Below, in pieces: positions 15,537 to 23,677 of a DNA stretch of 64,000 nucleotides. Made by a program: the position numbers and the translations under genes. Location: contig CAISEW010000016.1 of NCBI GenBank assembly GCA_903884455.1, positions 1 to 64,000 of the forward strand, read 5' to 3'. The notes under the pieces are model-generated. The model worked only from the letters and a program-made list of their open reading frames with translations. It did not search any database and was not told the origin of the DNA. Numbering within the stretch: the first letter of the stretch is position 1; the number at the start of each line of letters is the position of its first letter. This DNA is from an uncultured Chloroflexota bacterium (lineage in GTDB: Bacteria; Chloroflexota; Dehalococcoidia; GIF9; AB-539-J10).

Positions 15537-18467
15537 CTATCTCTTGTGGAACAGCTTTTTGAGGAGTTTGTTTATATCAATGCCTAAACCAAAAAAGTTA
15601 GGCTGCAGTAAAACAATATCATTGGCTTTCTTGAGCAAAGTATCGGGAGTGTCAGAATCGCTCTTCAGTTTATTGAGTATACCAAGGACTTCTTCTTCGG
15701 TTCTACTGTCTGCTTGAATAGTGCCAAGAAGATCCTTGACATTGTAGCGCTTAATGGAGCCATCAGGGATATAGGTCTTTTCTCCAAGTTCTTCTAACCT
15801 AACCAAATGTTCATAACTCACTGTGACCGAAGGCTGGTCAGGCATCGGGACTTTCTCGATAGCCTGTATCTTCTCGAAACTGTTGTTTATCGAAAAAAGG
15901 ACATATCGAATCACTGCGAAGTAGTCCCTCTTACGGGGGCCTAGAACATTGACATATACTCTTTTATCTCTTTCGTCGGCTTCCACCATTGCTGTACATG
16001 TGAAGGCCGGATCTTCAAGGACAACGCCAGTTCGCCAGCGCAGGTCCCCCTTTATATCACGATGCATTTTGACAATAAAACGTGGTATAACAGATTTGGG
16101 AAGGAAATCATATTCAATAAAGAACTTGAGAGAAACGGCGTAGTCAAAGTCTATTACTGGTTTTTGTATATCAAGTAGTTGTGGAACAAGTACACGCGAT
16201 GAGTCAATCTCATAACAGAGCTCGAATTTCTTCATCAGATTGATTATATAAGGAAATCTATCTTGCGGGTAAGATCGGTCATTAGCACTAATTGGTTTTA
16301 GTATCTGGCTTAGTGAACCCAAATATAACATACCCTTCGATTCCGACAGTTCCTTGGAATTGATTATTCTATAGACGGCTTCTGTAATCCACTTGGGCTC
16401 CAATACATGAGTATCGAAAAGGTCTAAATCTTTGAAATGTAGAACTACTCCCAGGTCATTAAGGAATTCGATAAGAGCTTCTTGGCTGTCAACGTTGTGG
16501 ACGCCGAATTTGGTGCATATGTAACTATATTCATCATAGCTGATGAAATCGTCTTTCATTTCCTCAAGATAAGTCTTAACATCGAACCAACTCTTTGGCC
16601 ACGTGGTTTTGAGCATTTCGGATTGCAAAAGCTCTTGTCTAAGTGAACTAGAAAATTCTTCTAGCCCTTTGCTCTCTGAACATGATAAAGGGAAAAAACC
16701 CTTGATGCTTCTGTATTTATCTCTGAGAAATAATCGGTTCACATCATAAGATGGGTGTACGTCCATTTTGTTCAATACTACAAGAATTGGCGAATTACCA
16801 CCAAAACTCTCAATGTGTTTCAGCCAATACTCAGCATCTTCTTCCTTACGCCCATCAAGGACAAGAATATAAAGACTACGCTTGGACAGGAAGAATTGGT
16901 GAATAGCATGCATGATTTGTTGACCACCGAAATCCCAAAAATGGACATGCATAGCAATTCCAGATTCGTTTACTTTCCAATCCTGAATGTTTATACCATG
17001 AGTCTGGGGTTCGCCAAGATTGAAGGGTTCTCCAAGCAGTCGCTTCATAAGAGAAGTCTTGCCTGAACCACCATCTCCAACAAAAAGGACTTTCAATTCA
17101 GAAAGTGGTATTCTTGTCTCCTTTTTTAACGAATCGTAATATGCTCTTATCGCTTTTATACCCTGTGCTGCTATCTCAATTGGCGGCTCTACAAGGGGAT
17201 TGTTACCTATAGTTATTTGGGTCAATCTATTTAGCTCGCTTATTTCGGGAGGCAGCACAGTTAATTGATTACTCGCGAGATAAAGCAACCTCAGTTTACT
17301 AAGACGAATTATGTCGCGAGGCAGTTCGGTCAGTTTATTATTGGATAGAAAAAGGCGAGTCAATTCGGTAAGTTGTAATATCTCTGGAGGAAATGAAGCT
17401 ATGTTATTGTTTCTGAGGTCAAGTTGGGAGAGGGCGGATAAATTTGCCATTTCAGGTGGCAAAGCTGTTAAATTATTTTGTGATAAAAAAAGTTGTCCTA
17501 AGTTAGTAAGCCGGAATATTTCAGGGGGTAACGAAGTCAAGTTATTGTTAGAGAAGCCGAGCTGGGTTAACTGCCTCAGTTGGACTATTTCAGCGGGTAG
17601 TTTAGTCAAATTGTTACCATAGAGACTTAGCTGGTTCAGGTTAACAAGCTTACCAATTTCAGGAGGCAGTGCAGTCAACTGATTATTTCTGAGGTTTAGC
17701 TGAGTCAGGTTGGTGAGTTCGCCAATTTCAGGGGGCAGCGCAGTCAGTTGATTGTTTCTAAGGTTTAACTGTGTCAGATTGATGAGATGACCAATTTCTG
17801 GGACCAGATTGACTAGATTATTGCTTTTAAGATCAAGGAATTGCATATGGTCAAGTTGACCTATCTCTCGTGGAAGAGTAGTCAGGCTATTACCGGAGAG
17901 GTTAAGATAATCCAGATTTGTGACATGGCCTATTTCTCTGGGGAGACTAGTGAGATTATTTCCAGTGAGGTTAAGCTGAGTTAGGTTGGTCAATTGAGCG
18001 ATTTCCACCGGAAGATTAGTCAACTTATTGCCGGAAAGGTCAAGCACAGTCAAGTTATCAAGCTGACACACCTCTCGCGGCAAGGTAGTCAGTCCATTAG
18101 CTGAGAGGTTAAGCTCAGTTAGCCTTTTGAATTGACCTATCTCCATTGGAAGGGTGGTTAGCTTATTGTCGGATAGATCAAGCTGAGTTAGGTTGGTCAA
18201 CCGACCTATTTCATGTGGAAGAGTAGCCAGTTTGTTCCGGGACAGGTTAAGTTGGGTCAGGTTGACAAGCTGACCTATTTCTCGACGAAGATAAGGCAAA
18301 TTATTGCCAGACAGGTCAAGCTGAGTTAAGTTGGTCAACTGAGCTATCTCTCGCGGAAGAGTAGAGAGTTCACTTCTGCGAAAGATTAGCCGCGACGATC
18401 CTTTCTGCACGGCCTGATTTATTGCTTCAAGTAAGGTTTTATTGGCTGACTTTTCTTCCATATACAT
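15537..18467 (-). CDS. LRR-Roc-COR (Roco family) GTPase
   Basis: Residues 28-435 are 17-18 leucine-rich repeats of exactly 23 residues, with the theme LTNLTQLDLSGNNLTTLPREI. The Roc GTPase follows: G1 GDGGSGKTS at about 464-472, G3 DFGGQQ at about 512-517, G4 NKMD at about 566-569. A COR dimerisation domain occupies about 630-900. The last 60 residues are a short helical tail with no recognised effector domain. Bacterial Roco proteins are GTP-dependent dimerising switches related to LRRK2; their cellular role is mostly unknown. Repeats 10 and 11 are almost identical, pointing to recent expansion. A TATAAT (reverse of 18497-18502) lies before the start; ATG 18461 is an alternative start. Convergent with the TIR-like gene. 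Confidence 0.93.
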   Translation of the reverse strand: MYMEEKSANKTLLEAINQAVQKGSSRLIFRRSELSTLPREIAQLTNLTQLDLSGNNLPYLRREIGQLVNLTQLNLSRNKLATLPHEIGRLTNLTQLDLSDNKLTTLPMEIGQFKRLTELNLSANGLTTLPREVCQLDNLTVLDLSGNKLTNLPVEIAQLTNLTQLNLTGNNLTSLPREIGHVTNLDYLNLSGNSLTTLPREIGQLDHMQFLDLKSNNLVNLVPEIGHLINLTQLNLRNNQLTALPPEIGELTNLTQLNLRNNQLTALPPEIGKLVNLNQLSLYGNNLTKLPAEIVQLRQLTQLGFSNNNLTSLPPEIFRLTNLGQLFLSQNNLTALPPEMANLSALSQLDLRNNNIASFPPEILQLTELTRLFLSNNKLTELPRDIIRLSKLRLLYLASNQLTVLPPEISELNRLTQITIGNNPLVEPPIEIAAQGIKAIRAYYDSLKKETRIPLSELKVLFVGDGGSGKTSLMKRLLGEPFNLGEPQTHGINIQDWKVNESGIAMHVHFWDFGGQQIMHAIHQFFLSKRSLYILVLDGRKEEDAEYWLKHIESFGGNSPILVVLNKMDVHPSYDVNRLFLRDKYRSIKGFFPLSCSESKGLEEFSSSLRQELLQSEMLKTTWPKSWFDVKTYLEEMKDDFISYDEYSYICTKFGVHNVDSQEALIEFLNDLGVVLHFKDLDLFDTHVLEPKWITEAVYRIINSKELSESKGMLYLGSLSQILKPISANDRSYPQDRFPYIINLMKKFELCYEIDSSRVLVPQLLDIQKPVIDFDYAVSLKFFIEYDFLPKSVIPRFIVKMHRDIKGDLRWRTGVVLEDPAFTCTAMVEADERDKRVYVNVLGPRKRDYFAVIRYVLFSINNSFEKIQAIEKVPMPDQPSVTVSYEHLVRLEELGEKTYIPDGSIKRYNVKDLLGTIQADSRTEEEVLGILNKLKSDSDTPDTLLKKANDIVLLQPNFFGLGIDINKLLKKLFHKR

Positions 18468-18678
18468 TTCTGCCCAAAAGCATTATGCTTTGTAATATTA
18501 TAGATTCTATACGAATGAAAGCTGAAAGTAAAAACTGGAAGGGTGGAATGAAATATAGTTCTACCTAATGATAATTTTGTTTCAGCTTGTGAAGGCAAAT
18601 CGAAGTCGAGGGGACTCGAACCATCACCTAACTATACAAACCATCGCAGAGTGCTTTTATTGGCGCGAAGCTGGTTAG
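18468..18678. other. Gene-free stretch with a tRNA T-arm remnant and duplicated sequence
   Basis: On the minus strand 18605-18625 reads GATGGTTCGAGTCCCCTCGAC, which contains the tRNA T-loop and the 3' T-stem as in tRNA-Ala, but no acceptor or anticodon arm accompanies it. From about 18632 the sequence (ACTATACAAACCATCG...GAAGCTGGTTAG) is a diverged copy of 23441-23489, next to the intact DUF951 gene. Confidence 0.5.
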
Positions 18679-18760
18679 CTAGTCACTTTTGGAGACAAAT
18701 TCTTTAACCCTTCTCCCAAACACGTCTCTCTCCAAAAGCGCCCTTCTCTGGCATTCAAGA
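18679..18760 (-). pseudogene. C-terminal fragment of a second DUF951 gene
   Basis: The minus strand reads CQRRALLERDVFGRRVKEF followed by VSKSD and a stop, matching the last 25 residues of the intact DUF951 protein at 23483-23677 (CRRKVLLARDVFGRRVKEF, VSKVTN). The missing upstream part lies 2.6 kb away at 21401-21467. The two pieces together form one dead gene split at the second Cys pair. Confidence 0.8.
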
Positions 18761-18836
18761 AGTGTACGCATAGTCCGTCCCTATCTCACCACAGCTACAA
18801 GGACGAGACAGAGGGCAATCAGGGCGCCGGACAAGT

Positions 18837-19343
18837 CTACTCCAACGCCTTCTTCATTTCCTCAAATTGTTCCTTAGTAATCTCTCCTCTGGCAAAGCGA
18901 AGCTTCAGGACTTTAAGAGGGTCCTCTGGCGAAGTTAGAGAAGTCCGCTGATTGGCTGTAACCGGGGATGCGGGGGCGCCACTCATTCGCCTGAGATTCT
19001 CCTGAATGACCCTGGAAATGTAATCCGCCCGACTTCTTGGGAGGTTGTCCAGGATTAGATCCTCGCTCATGAATCGTCGCTTTATGGTGATGGTGGCAAA
19101 CAAAATTCCCTTATCGATTTTCAAATTGGCTATATCTTCATATCTGTAATCTTCAATCTCCTTGCGTAATCCCAGGGCTGATGGAGAACACCTGATTATC
19201 CTCTGGTTAGTGATTATTATGGAGTCGGGTGTGATGGCTGCCTTCAACCTCGATTGCTTTATGACTGCCATAACTTGTTCATCCGCCAGCAATATCTTTT
19301 TGATGGCATTTGGGGCTTTTATTTTCTTGTCTTCTTTGTTCAT
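18837..19343 (-). CDS. Bacterial PH-like domain protein with C-terminal SHOCT domain
   Basis: Residues 20-115 resemble the bacterial PH-type (YokE-like) domain: a beta-rich stretch with SIIITNQRIIRCSP and IEDYRYEDIANLKIDKG. The last 30 residues are a SHOCT helix-turn-helix (DPLKVLKLRFARGEITKEQF, EEMKKALE), which usually mediates oligomerisation. Biochemical function is unknown. AGGAGG lies six bases before the ATG. The gene is divergent from msrB and is inside the 2.6 kb block that separates the two DUF951 fragments. Confidence 0.82.
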   Translation of the reverse strand: MNKEDKKIKAPNAIKKILLADEQVMAVIKQSRLKAAITPDSIIITNQRIIRCSPSALGLRKEIEDYRYEDIANLKIDKGILFATITIKRRFMSEDLILDNLPRSRADYISRVIQENLRRMSGAPASPVTANQRTSLTSPEDPLKVLKLRFARGEITKEQFEEMKKALE

Positions 19344-19515
19344 CGGCTCCTCCTAATAGTCGCCATAATAAGTGACCGGACTCCTCAAAGGGCGACTTTT
19401 GCTCTGAGGCTGTTTCGCATCTTTCGCCTTCATCATTACATTAACGATAAACTACTACTCATACGATGTCAACAGTCGCAGACACAGATGACTGGCAGGC
19501 GAGGCTTATCTACCG

Positions 19516-19524
19516 TGCTATAAT
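19516..19524 (+). promoter_or_regulatory. Extended -10 promoter of msrBA
   Basis: TGCTATAAT is a consensus extended -10 element about 30 bases before the msrB ATG. No convincing -35 hexamer is seen. Confidence 0.5.
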
Positions 19525-19554
19525 TGGCCTACGGAGCCCATAGGAGGTGCGCAT

Positions 19555-20004
19555 ATGGCAGCGGTCAAGATTTATGATGCTAAACAGAACAAGGTGGTAA
19601 TGGTAGAGAGGGTAGAGAAAACAGACGCAGAATGGAAGAAATTATTGACCGCAGAGCAGTACGAAATCACCACCAAGAAAGGAACTGAAGTTCCGGGCAC
19701 CTGTACATTTGACCAGATCCATGAACCGGGTATTTTCCGTTGCGTCCGTTGTGGCACTGACCTTTTTCGCAGTTCAACCAAGTTCAATTCCGGGACAGGT
19801 TGGCCGAGTTATTATGAACCAGTCTCGCCACTCAACGTGGCAGAGCAACCTGATAGAAGTGAGGGAAGGGTGCGGACGGAAGTGCTCTGCGCTAGGTGTG
19901 GTGCCCATCTCGGTCACGTTTTCAATGATGGCCCGGCACCGACTGGCAAACGCTATTGCATAGACGGCATTGCGCTGAAATTCACACCAGAAAACAAGCT
20001 ATGA
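19555..20004 (+). CDS. msrB: Peptide-methionine (R)-S-oxide reductase
   Basis: MsrB repairs the R-epimer of oxidised methionine. It has both zinc CxxC pairs (CVRC, CARC), the conserved GTGWPSYY motif, HLGHVFNDGP and the catalytic Cys in RYCIDGIALKF. No N-terminal signal peptide is apparent, so it should be cytoplasmic. AGGAGG is six bases before the ATG. The stop overlaps the msrA start (ATGA), giving an msrB-msrA operon that covers both methionine sulfoxide epimers. Confidence 0.95.
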   Translation: MAAVKIYDAKQNKVVMVERVEKTDAEWKKLLTAEQYEITTKKGTEVPGTCTFDQIHEPGIFRCVRCGTDLFRSSTKFNSGTGWPSYYEPVSPLNVAEQPDRSEGRVRTEVLCARCGAHLGHVFNDGPAPTGKRYCIDGIALKFTPENKL

Positions 20005-20549
20005 CCGAGAGGGCTAGAGCAGAAGTTGCCACTCTTGCTGGCGGCTGCTTCTGGTGCCTGGAAGCAGTCTTTAGGGAAGTGGATGGGGTTGAGGATGTGG
20101 TTTCCGGCTACACAGGCAGCACCGTCGTTAATCCGACCTATCAGGAGGTCTGTACCAATAACACCGGCCACGCGGAGGCGGTTCAGTTGACCTTCAATCC
20201 CAGCAAGATTTCCTATCGGGAAATCCTGCAGATTTTCTTCTCCGTCCACGACCCGACGACATTGAACCAGCAGGGCGAGGATGTGGGCACACAGTACCGT
20301 TCCGCCATCTTCTATCACAACGACCGGCAAAGAGCCGTCGCTGAAGCGCTCATCAGGGAACTCAATGAAGCTCACCTGTGGGAGAAACCAATCGTGACGC
20401 AGGTTGCGCCGCTGGACAAATTCTATCCCGCAGAAGACTACCACCGGGAATACTTTTCGCGACATCCAGAACAATCATACTGCCAGGCGGTGATCTCACC
20501 CAAGGTCAATAAGTTCCGAAAGCAGTGGACAAAGCGGCTTAAGAGATAG
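20001..20549 (+). CDS. msrA: Peptide-methionine (S)-S-oxide reductase
   Basis: MsrA repairs the S-epimer of methionine sulfoxide. The active-site motif GGCFWCLEAVF is near residue 14, followed by SGYTG, TGHAEAVQ and GTQYRSAIF. The frame remains open 15 codons further upstream inside msrB, but the ATG at 20001 overlaps the msrB stop by four bases and puts the catalytic Cys at the usual distance. About 182 residues, normal for the family. Confidence 0.95.
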   Translation: MTERARAEVATLAGGCFWCLEAVFREVDGVEDVVSGYTGSTVVNPTYQEVCTNNTGHAEAVQLTFNPSKISYREILQIFFSVHDPTTLNQQGEDVGTQYRSAIFYHNDRQRAVAEALIRELNEAHLWEKPIVTQVAPLDKFYPAEDYHREYFSRHPEQSYCQAVISPKVNKFRKQWTKRLKR

Positions 20550-20644
20550 TCGAGAAATGGTATATTGTTAAACTGTCCTTTATTGAACTTTCTGGCGTTT
20601 TGTGACTCCTTAGCACCACAGAATGTCTTGGACACCACAATCTA

Positions 20645-20672
20645 TTGATAATTCTTTCGCTAGTGATACAAT
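20645..20672 (+). promoter_or_regulatory. Promoter of the repeat lipoprotein gene
   Basis: TTGATA and TACAAT are 16 bases apart and each matches the consensus at five of six positions. Transcription should start near 20679, which makes an upstream TTG at 20679 unlikely as start codon and favours GTG at 20694. Confidence 0.55.
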
Positions 20673-20693
20673 AGCATTTTGAGATCTTTATAC

Positions 20694-21296
20694 GTGAAAA
20701 GAATTAGCAGCTTCTTGATTGTAGTAGTGTTAATTGCCGGGATGGTAGGCTGTGGTGGAGATGGAGGTGGAGGTGGTGCTGGTGCTGGTGCTGATGAATC
20801 GCATAGCCTCGCTATCGACAGTACCACCGGCGGTATGGTCACCGTTAATAATGTAACCATCCCTGGAAAAGTGATTTTTACCTATGACACTGGAACAATG
20901 GTTAGTTTGAACGCTACCCCAGACAGCGGCTATCAGTTCGTAAAGTGGACTGGCGATGTGGGCACCGTTGACAATGTTAATTCCCCCGAGACCATCATCA
21001 CCGTGAACGGTAATTATTCCATAATGGCTAACTTTGAGGTAGTCCAGTACAGACTGGTCATCTTCAGCGCAGCTGGTGGCTCGGTAACCACCCCCGGAGA
21101 TGGGAGCTTCACATATGATACCGGGACAGTCGTCAACCTCGTGGCAACACCAGCTAAGGACCACAAGTTTAACAAGTGGACTGGCGATGTGGATACCATT
21201 GCCAATGTCAACGCCGCCTCAACCAACATCACCATGAGTGGTAACTACTATATCGTCGCCAGCTTTCGGGAGATCCCCTGCACAGGCCTCGGCTAA
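20694..21296 (+). CDS. Lipoprotein with two InlB-type bacterial repeats
   Basis: The N-terminus is a lipoprotein signal peptide: basic KRIS, a hydrophobic run, then a lipobox ending in MVGC, followed by a Gly/Ala-rich linker. Two similar repeats of about 75 residues follow, each with GGxVT, FTYDTGTxVxLxATPxxxxxFxKWTGDV and a closing NYxIxAxF, the pattern of divergent InlB B-repeat or listeria-bacteroides repeat domains found on exported proteins. It is probably anchored on the outer face of the membrane; ligand unknown. GTG at 20694 is chosen because the promoter places transcription just upstream. Confidence 0.8.
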   Translation: MKRISSFLIVVVLIAGMVGCGGDGGGGGAGAGADESHSLAIDSTTGGMVTVNNVTIPGKVIFTYDTGTMVSLNATPDSGYQFVKWTGDVGTVDNVNSPETIITVNGNYSIMANFEVVQYRLVIFSAAGGSVTTPGDGSFTYDTGTVVNLVATPAKDHKFNKWTGDVDTIANVNAASTNITMSGNYYIVASFREIPCTGLG

Positions 21297-21309
21297 CACG
21301 GTGAGGCTT

Positions 21310-21354
21310 AAGTCCGACCGAACAGTAGTCACCGCAGACCTCGAGGTCGGACTT
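21310..21354 (+). terminator. Inverted repeat after the lipoprotein gene
   Basis: AAGTCCGACC and GGTCGGACTT form a perfect 10-bp inverted repeat with a 25-base loop, 14 bases after the stop. No T-run follows the stem immediately. It may terminate transcription or mark the end of the inserted block. Confidence 0.4.
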
Positions 21355-21400
21355 GTCAAATGGAATCTGAGCGAGGCGGTGCCGTAGTGTGAGTTCACCA

Positions 21401-21467
21401 TTTCAGGCATTGAAGGCCAATGTCGGCGCCCACCCTCACCGTTTTTTATTCGTAGTTGCCCAGGGGA
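21401..21467 (-). pseudogene. Central fragment of the split second DUF951 gene
   Basis: The minus strand reads PLGNYE, a stop, then KTVRVGADIGLQCLKW, corresponding to PCGSYEWEVVRVGADIGLKC of the intact gene at 23483-23677. The internal stop and the loss of Trp show it is dead. The nucleotide match runs over TGTCGGCGCCCACCCTCACC. Confidence 0.78.
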
Positions 21468-21531
21468 TTATTAGTTAGACTAGAAGGCAAGCGCACCCAA
21501 AAGAGTTATAATCTGGTGTTTTACGCAGGCC

Positions 21532-22752
21532 ATGGAAGAGTTATCAAGAAAAGCTAAAAACCCATTGCGAAATGTCTATTACCGATTTGAATCTGCGATA
21601 TGGGTTATGGCTACCATTGAGTTTTTCAGAGCAATCGGTTGGTCCGTTTGCATACCGTTTCTATCTTTATATCTTTATCAGGATAGAGGTCTTTCCATGA
21701 CTCTGGTCGGAATGATCCTCTTGGCCGGTGGGCTTTGCTCAGCCATTAGTCAGGCGTTTGGAGGAGCGCTTTCAGACAGATTCGGTCGGCGCCCGATTCT
21801 ACTTATGGCTGCTTTAGTAAGTGTATTCTTGTATGCAGGATTAGCTGTTCTTATTGGGATTTCAGCTCCAGTGTGGGCTATTGCAATTGTCTACATCGCC
21901 GGTCGGTCAATGGCCATGACAACACGTTCTGTGATCTCAGCCATGGTGGCAGATTTTACCTCGAAAGAGAGGCTGACAGAAGCATATGGAATCATTCGTA
22001 TAGGAGCTAACATAGGCTGGGCTGCTGGCCCTGCCATAGGGGGATTTTTGGCCACTTTTTTACCCTATGGCTGGCTCTTTGGGATTCCGTCTTTAACCTG
22101 TGGCATCGTTTTCCTCCTTGTCTTTTTCTTTATTCGCGAGTCTTCATATGGAGTGAATAAAAGGGTAAACTTTCGTAGCATGCTTCCCACTGCTGACGAC
22201 CGACCCTTCCTGGTCTTCGCAGTGTTAAGTCTCCTGGTATTCATAGTTGCGGGACAGCTTGGCAGTACTTTATCCATCTTTGCCGTGGATAGAGTCGGCT
22301 TTTCTACCGCTCAATATGGTCTATTACTCACTTTGAATGGCTTGATAGTGATTTTCTTTCAATATCCGATGACACTTGCCCTCAGGCGGCTAGCGAAATT
22401 CCGAGCTCTCATGCTGGGAAGTTTGCTTTACGGGTTTGGCTATCTGTCCTTGGGTTGGATTACGCAATTTGGATGGGCGCTGGGGGCAATGGCGATAATT
22501 ACAACAGGCGAGATTATATCCTCTCCGGTTCAACTCTCAGTGATAGGGGAATTCGCTCCACAAGATCAGAGGGGACGATATATGGGACTTTTCGGGTTAA
22601 GCGAAACCACAGGTATAGCGATAGGTCCACTGCTGGGAGGAATATTGCTTGATACGTTCCCCTCTGACCTCAGACTCGTATGGGCACCCATCGCCTCGAT
22701 AGCGTTCGTTGCTGCGATGGGGTACTACTGGTGGACTCGCCGATTTCGTTGA
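21532..22752 (+). CDS. MFS transporter
   Basis: A 406-residue polytopic protein with about 12 hydrophobic segments and the major facilitator signature GGALSDRFGRRPILL between helices 2 and 3. Its C-terminal half has a matching but weaker loop. It exports or imports a small molecule by proton coupling; family-level resemblance is to the drug-efflux type, but the substrate cannot be read from sequence. A TATAAT at 21507-21512 lies 20 bases before the ATG. It begins just beyond the DUF951 fragment. Confidence 0.88.
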   Translation: MEELSRKAKNPLRNVYYRFESAIWVMATIEFFRAIGWSVCIPFLSLYLYQDRGLSMTLVGMILLAGGLCSAISQAFGGALSDRFGRRPILLMAALVSVFLYAGLAVLIGISAPVWAIAIVYIAGRSMAMTTRSVISAMVADFTSKERLTEAYGIIRIGANIGWAAGPAIGGFLATFLPYGWLFGIPSLTCGIVFLLVFFFIRESSYGVNKRVNFRSMLPTADDRPFLVFAVLSLLVFIVAGQLGSTLSIFAVDRVGFSTAQYGLLLTLNGLIVIFFQYPMTLALRRLAKFRALMLGSLLYGFGYLSLGWITQFGWALGAMAIITTGEIISSPVQLSVIGEFAPQDQRGRYMGLFGLSETTGIAIGPLLGGILLDTFPSDLRLVWAPIASIAFVAAMGYYWWTRRFR

Positions 22753-22838
22753 TAGTCTTCCAGAGGATTTCATATGAGAATCCGTCTCCGTTTCTGAAGC
22801 GAACGAAGCAATCGGGGATTGCACAAAACCTTGTTTTG

Positions 22839-23330
22839 TTACCTCAATTCGGAAATTTTGTCAGGAATATAATTTATGCCTTCAAACTCTTTAACAACAA
22901 TTGATTTAATTTTGTTTTTTAATTCTGGCTTAAGATTGGGATAGACCATTTCAATCTTTCCACCTATTGATTCACAATCGTCTTCAACAATCACATCTGG
23001 AAGAGGTCGAATTCTTTCAACAACATCCTTGTATTCCTCTCTATTTTGACGATAAAAGATTTGACCATCGGGGAAAGCATATTTCTTCAAAACAAACTTA
23101 TCCTTTTCAACATCTCCAGCATTTTTATGAGAGCTCAAATAGCATATTTTTGCTCCTTGTCTCTTCCACTCCTGTAGTTTCTTAACAGCATTGCCGACAG
23201 GAATGTATAATGCGTAATCATGAATAGATTCATCACCCTCCATAACTTGCTTAACTATTTCTTCTCGAGTAAGACCTTTAGCATCTTTGTGCATTATAGT
23301 TGTTCCGTGCAAGAAAACGAGTATTTTCAT
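22839..23330 (-). CDS. HAD-like protein lacking the usual nucleophile
   Basis: A 163-residue protein with a haloacid dehalogenase-like layout: an N-terminal strand MKILVFLHGTT where DxDxT is expected, a motif II-like Ser in CYLSSHKN, and an acidic VEDDCESIGG resembling motif IV. The catalytic aspartates of motif I are replaced by His-Gly, so phosphatase activity is doubtful. I know of similar unnamed proteins in environmental Chloroflexota but no function. The gene is convergent with the MFS transporter; a short inverted repeat (ACAAAAC/GTTTTGT at 22823-22839) separates them. Confidence 0.6.
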   Translation of the reverse strand: MKILVFLHGTTIMHKDAKGLTREEIVKQVMEGDESIHDYALYIPVGNAVKKLQEWKRQGAKICYLSSHKNAGDVEKDKFVLKKYAFPDGQIFYRQNREEYKDVVERIRPLPDVIVEDDCESIGGKIEMVYPNLKPELKNKIKSIVVKEFEGINYIPDKISELR

Positions 23331-23390
23331 ATTGATAAAAAGAATTCGTTAATAAATTGAAAATATAGAGGAGATAGAGTACTATAATTG

Positions 23391-23417
23391 GGGCTCATAG
23401 TCTAATGGTTAGGACAC
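23391..23417 (+). other. 5' half of a tRNA-Glu-like gene (fragment)
   Basis: The 27 bases run GGGCTCA, TA, GTCT, AATGGTTA, GGAC, AC: an acceptor 5' strand and a complete D-arm of the tRNA-Glu type. No anticodon arm, T-arm or matching acceptor 3' strand (TGAGCCC) follows. It is a remnant next to the intact DUF951 locus, and may mark an old integration site. Confidence 0.6.
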
Positions 23418-23482
23418 ATTAACCTGTCTTGTTGTTTCACTACACAAACCATTGAAGGGCGTCTTTATCGTTGTGAAGCTGG

Positions 23483-23677
23483 TTAGTTAGTCACTTTTGA
23501 GACAAATTCCTTCACCCTTCTCCCAAACACGTCTCTTGCCAAAAGCACCTTTCTCCGGCATTTGAGGCATTTAAGGCCGATGTCGGCGCCCACCCTCACC
23601 ACTTCCCATTCGTAGCTGCCGCAGGGGTGCACTTTGCGCAGCCGGACTACGTCACCGAGCTTTATTTCTATAGTCAT
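23483..23677 (-). CDS. DUF951 family small protein
   Basis: A 64-residue protein matching the DUF951 pattern: KLGDVVRLRKVHPCG, EWEVVRVGADIGLKCLKC and FGRRVKEF. The three cysteines in HPCG and CLKC suggest metal or nucleic acid binding, but the family has no assigned function. The start is the ATG giving MTIEIKLG; a longer frame reaching to 23842 is only the antisense-frame overlap with pyrF. The 5' end overlaps the pyrF 3' end by 26 bases, so the two are co-transcribed. A dead copy of this gene lies at 18679-18760 and 21401-21467. Confidence 0.85.
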   Translation of the reverse strand: MTIEIKLGDVVRLRKVHPCGSYEWEVVRVGADIGLKCLKCRRKVLLARDVFGRRVKEFVSKVTN

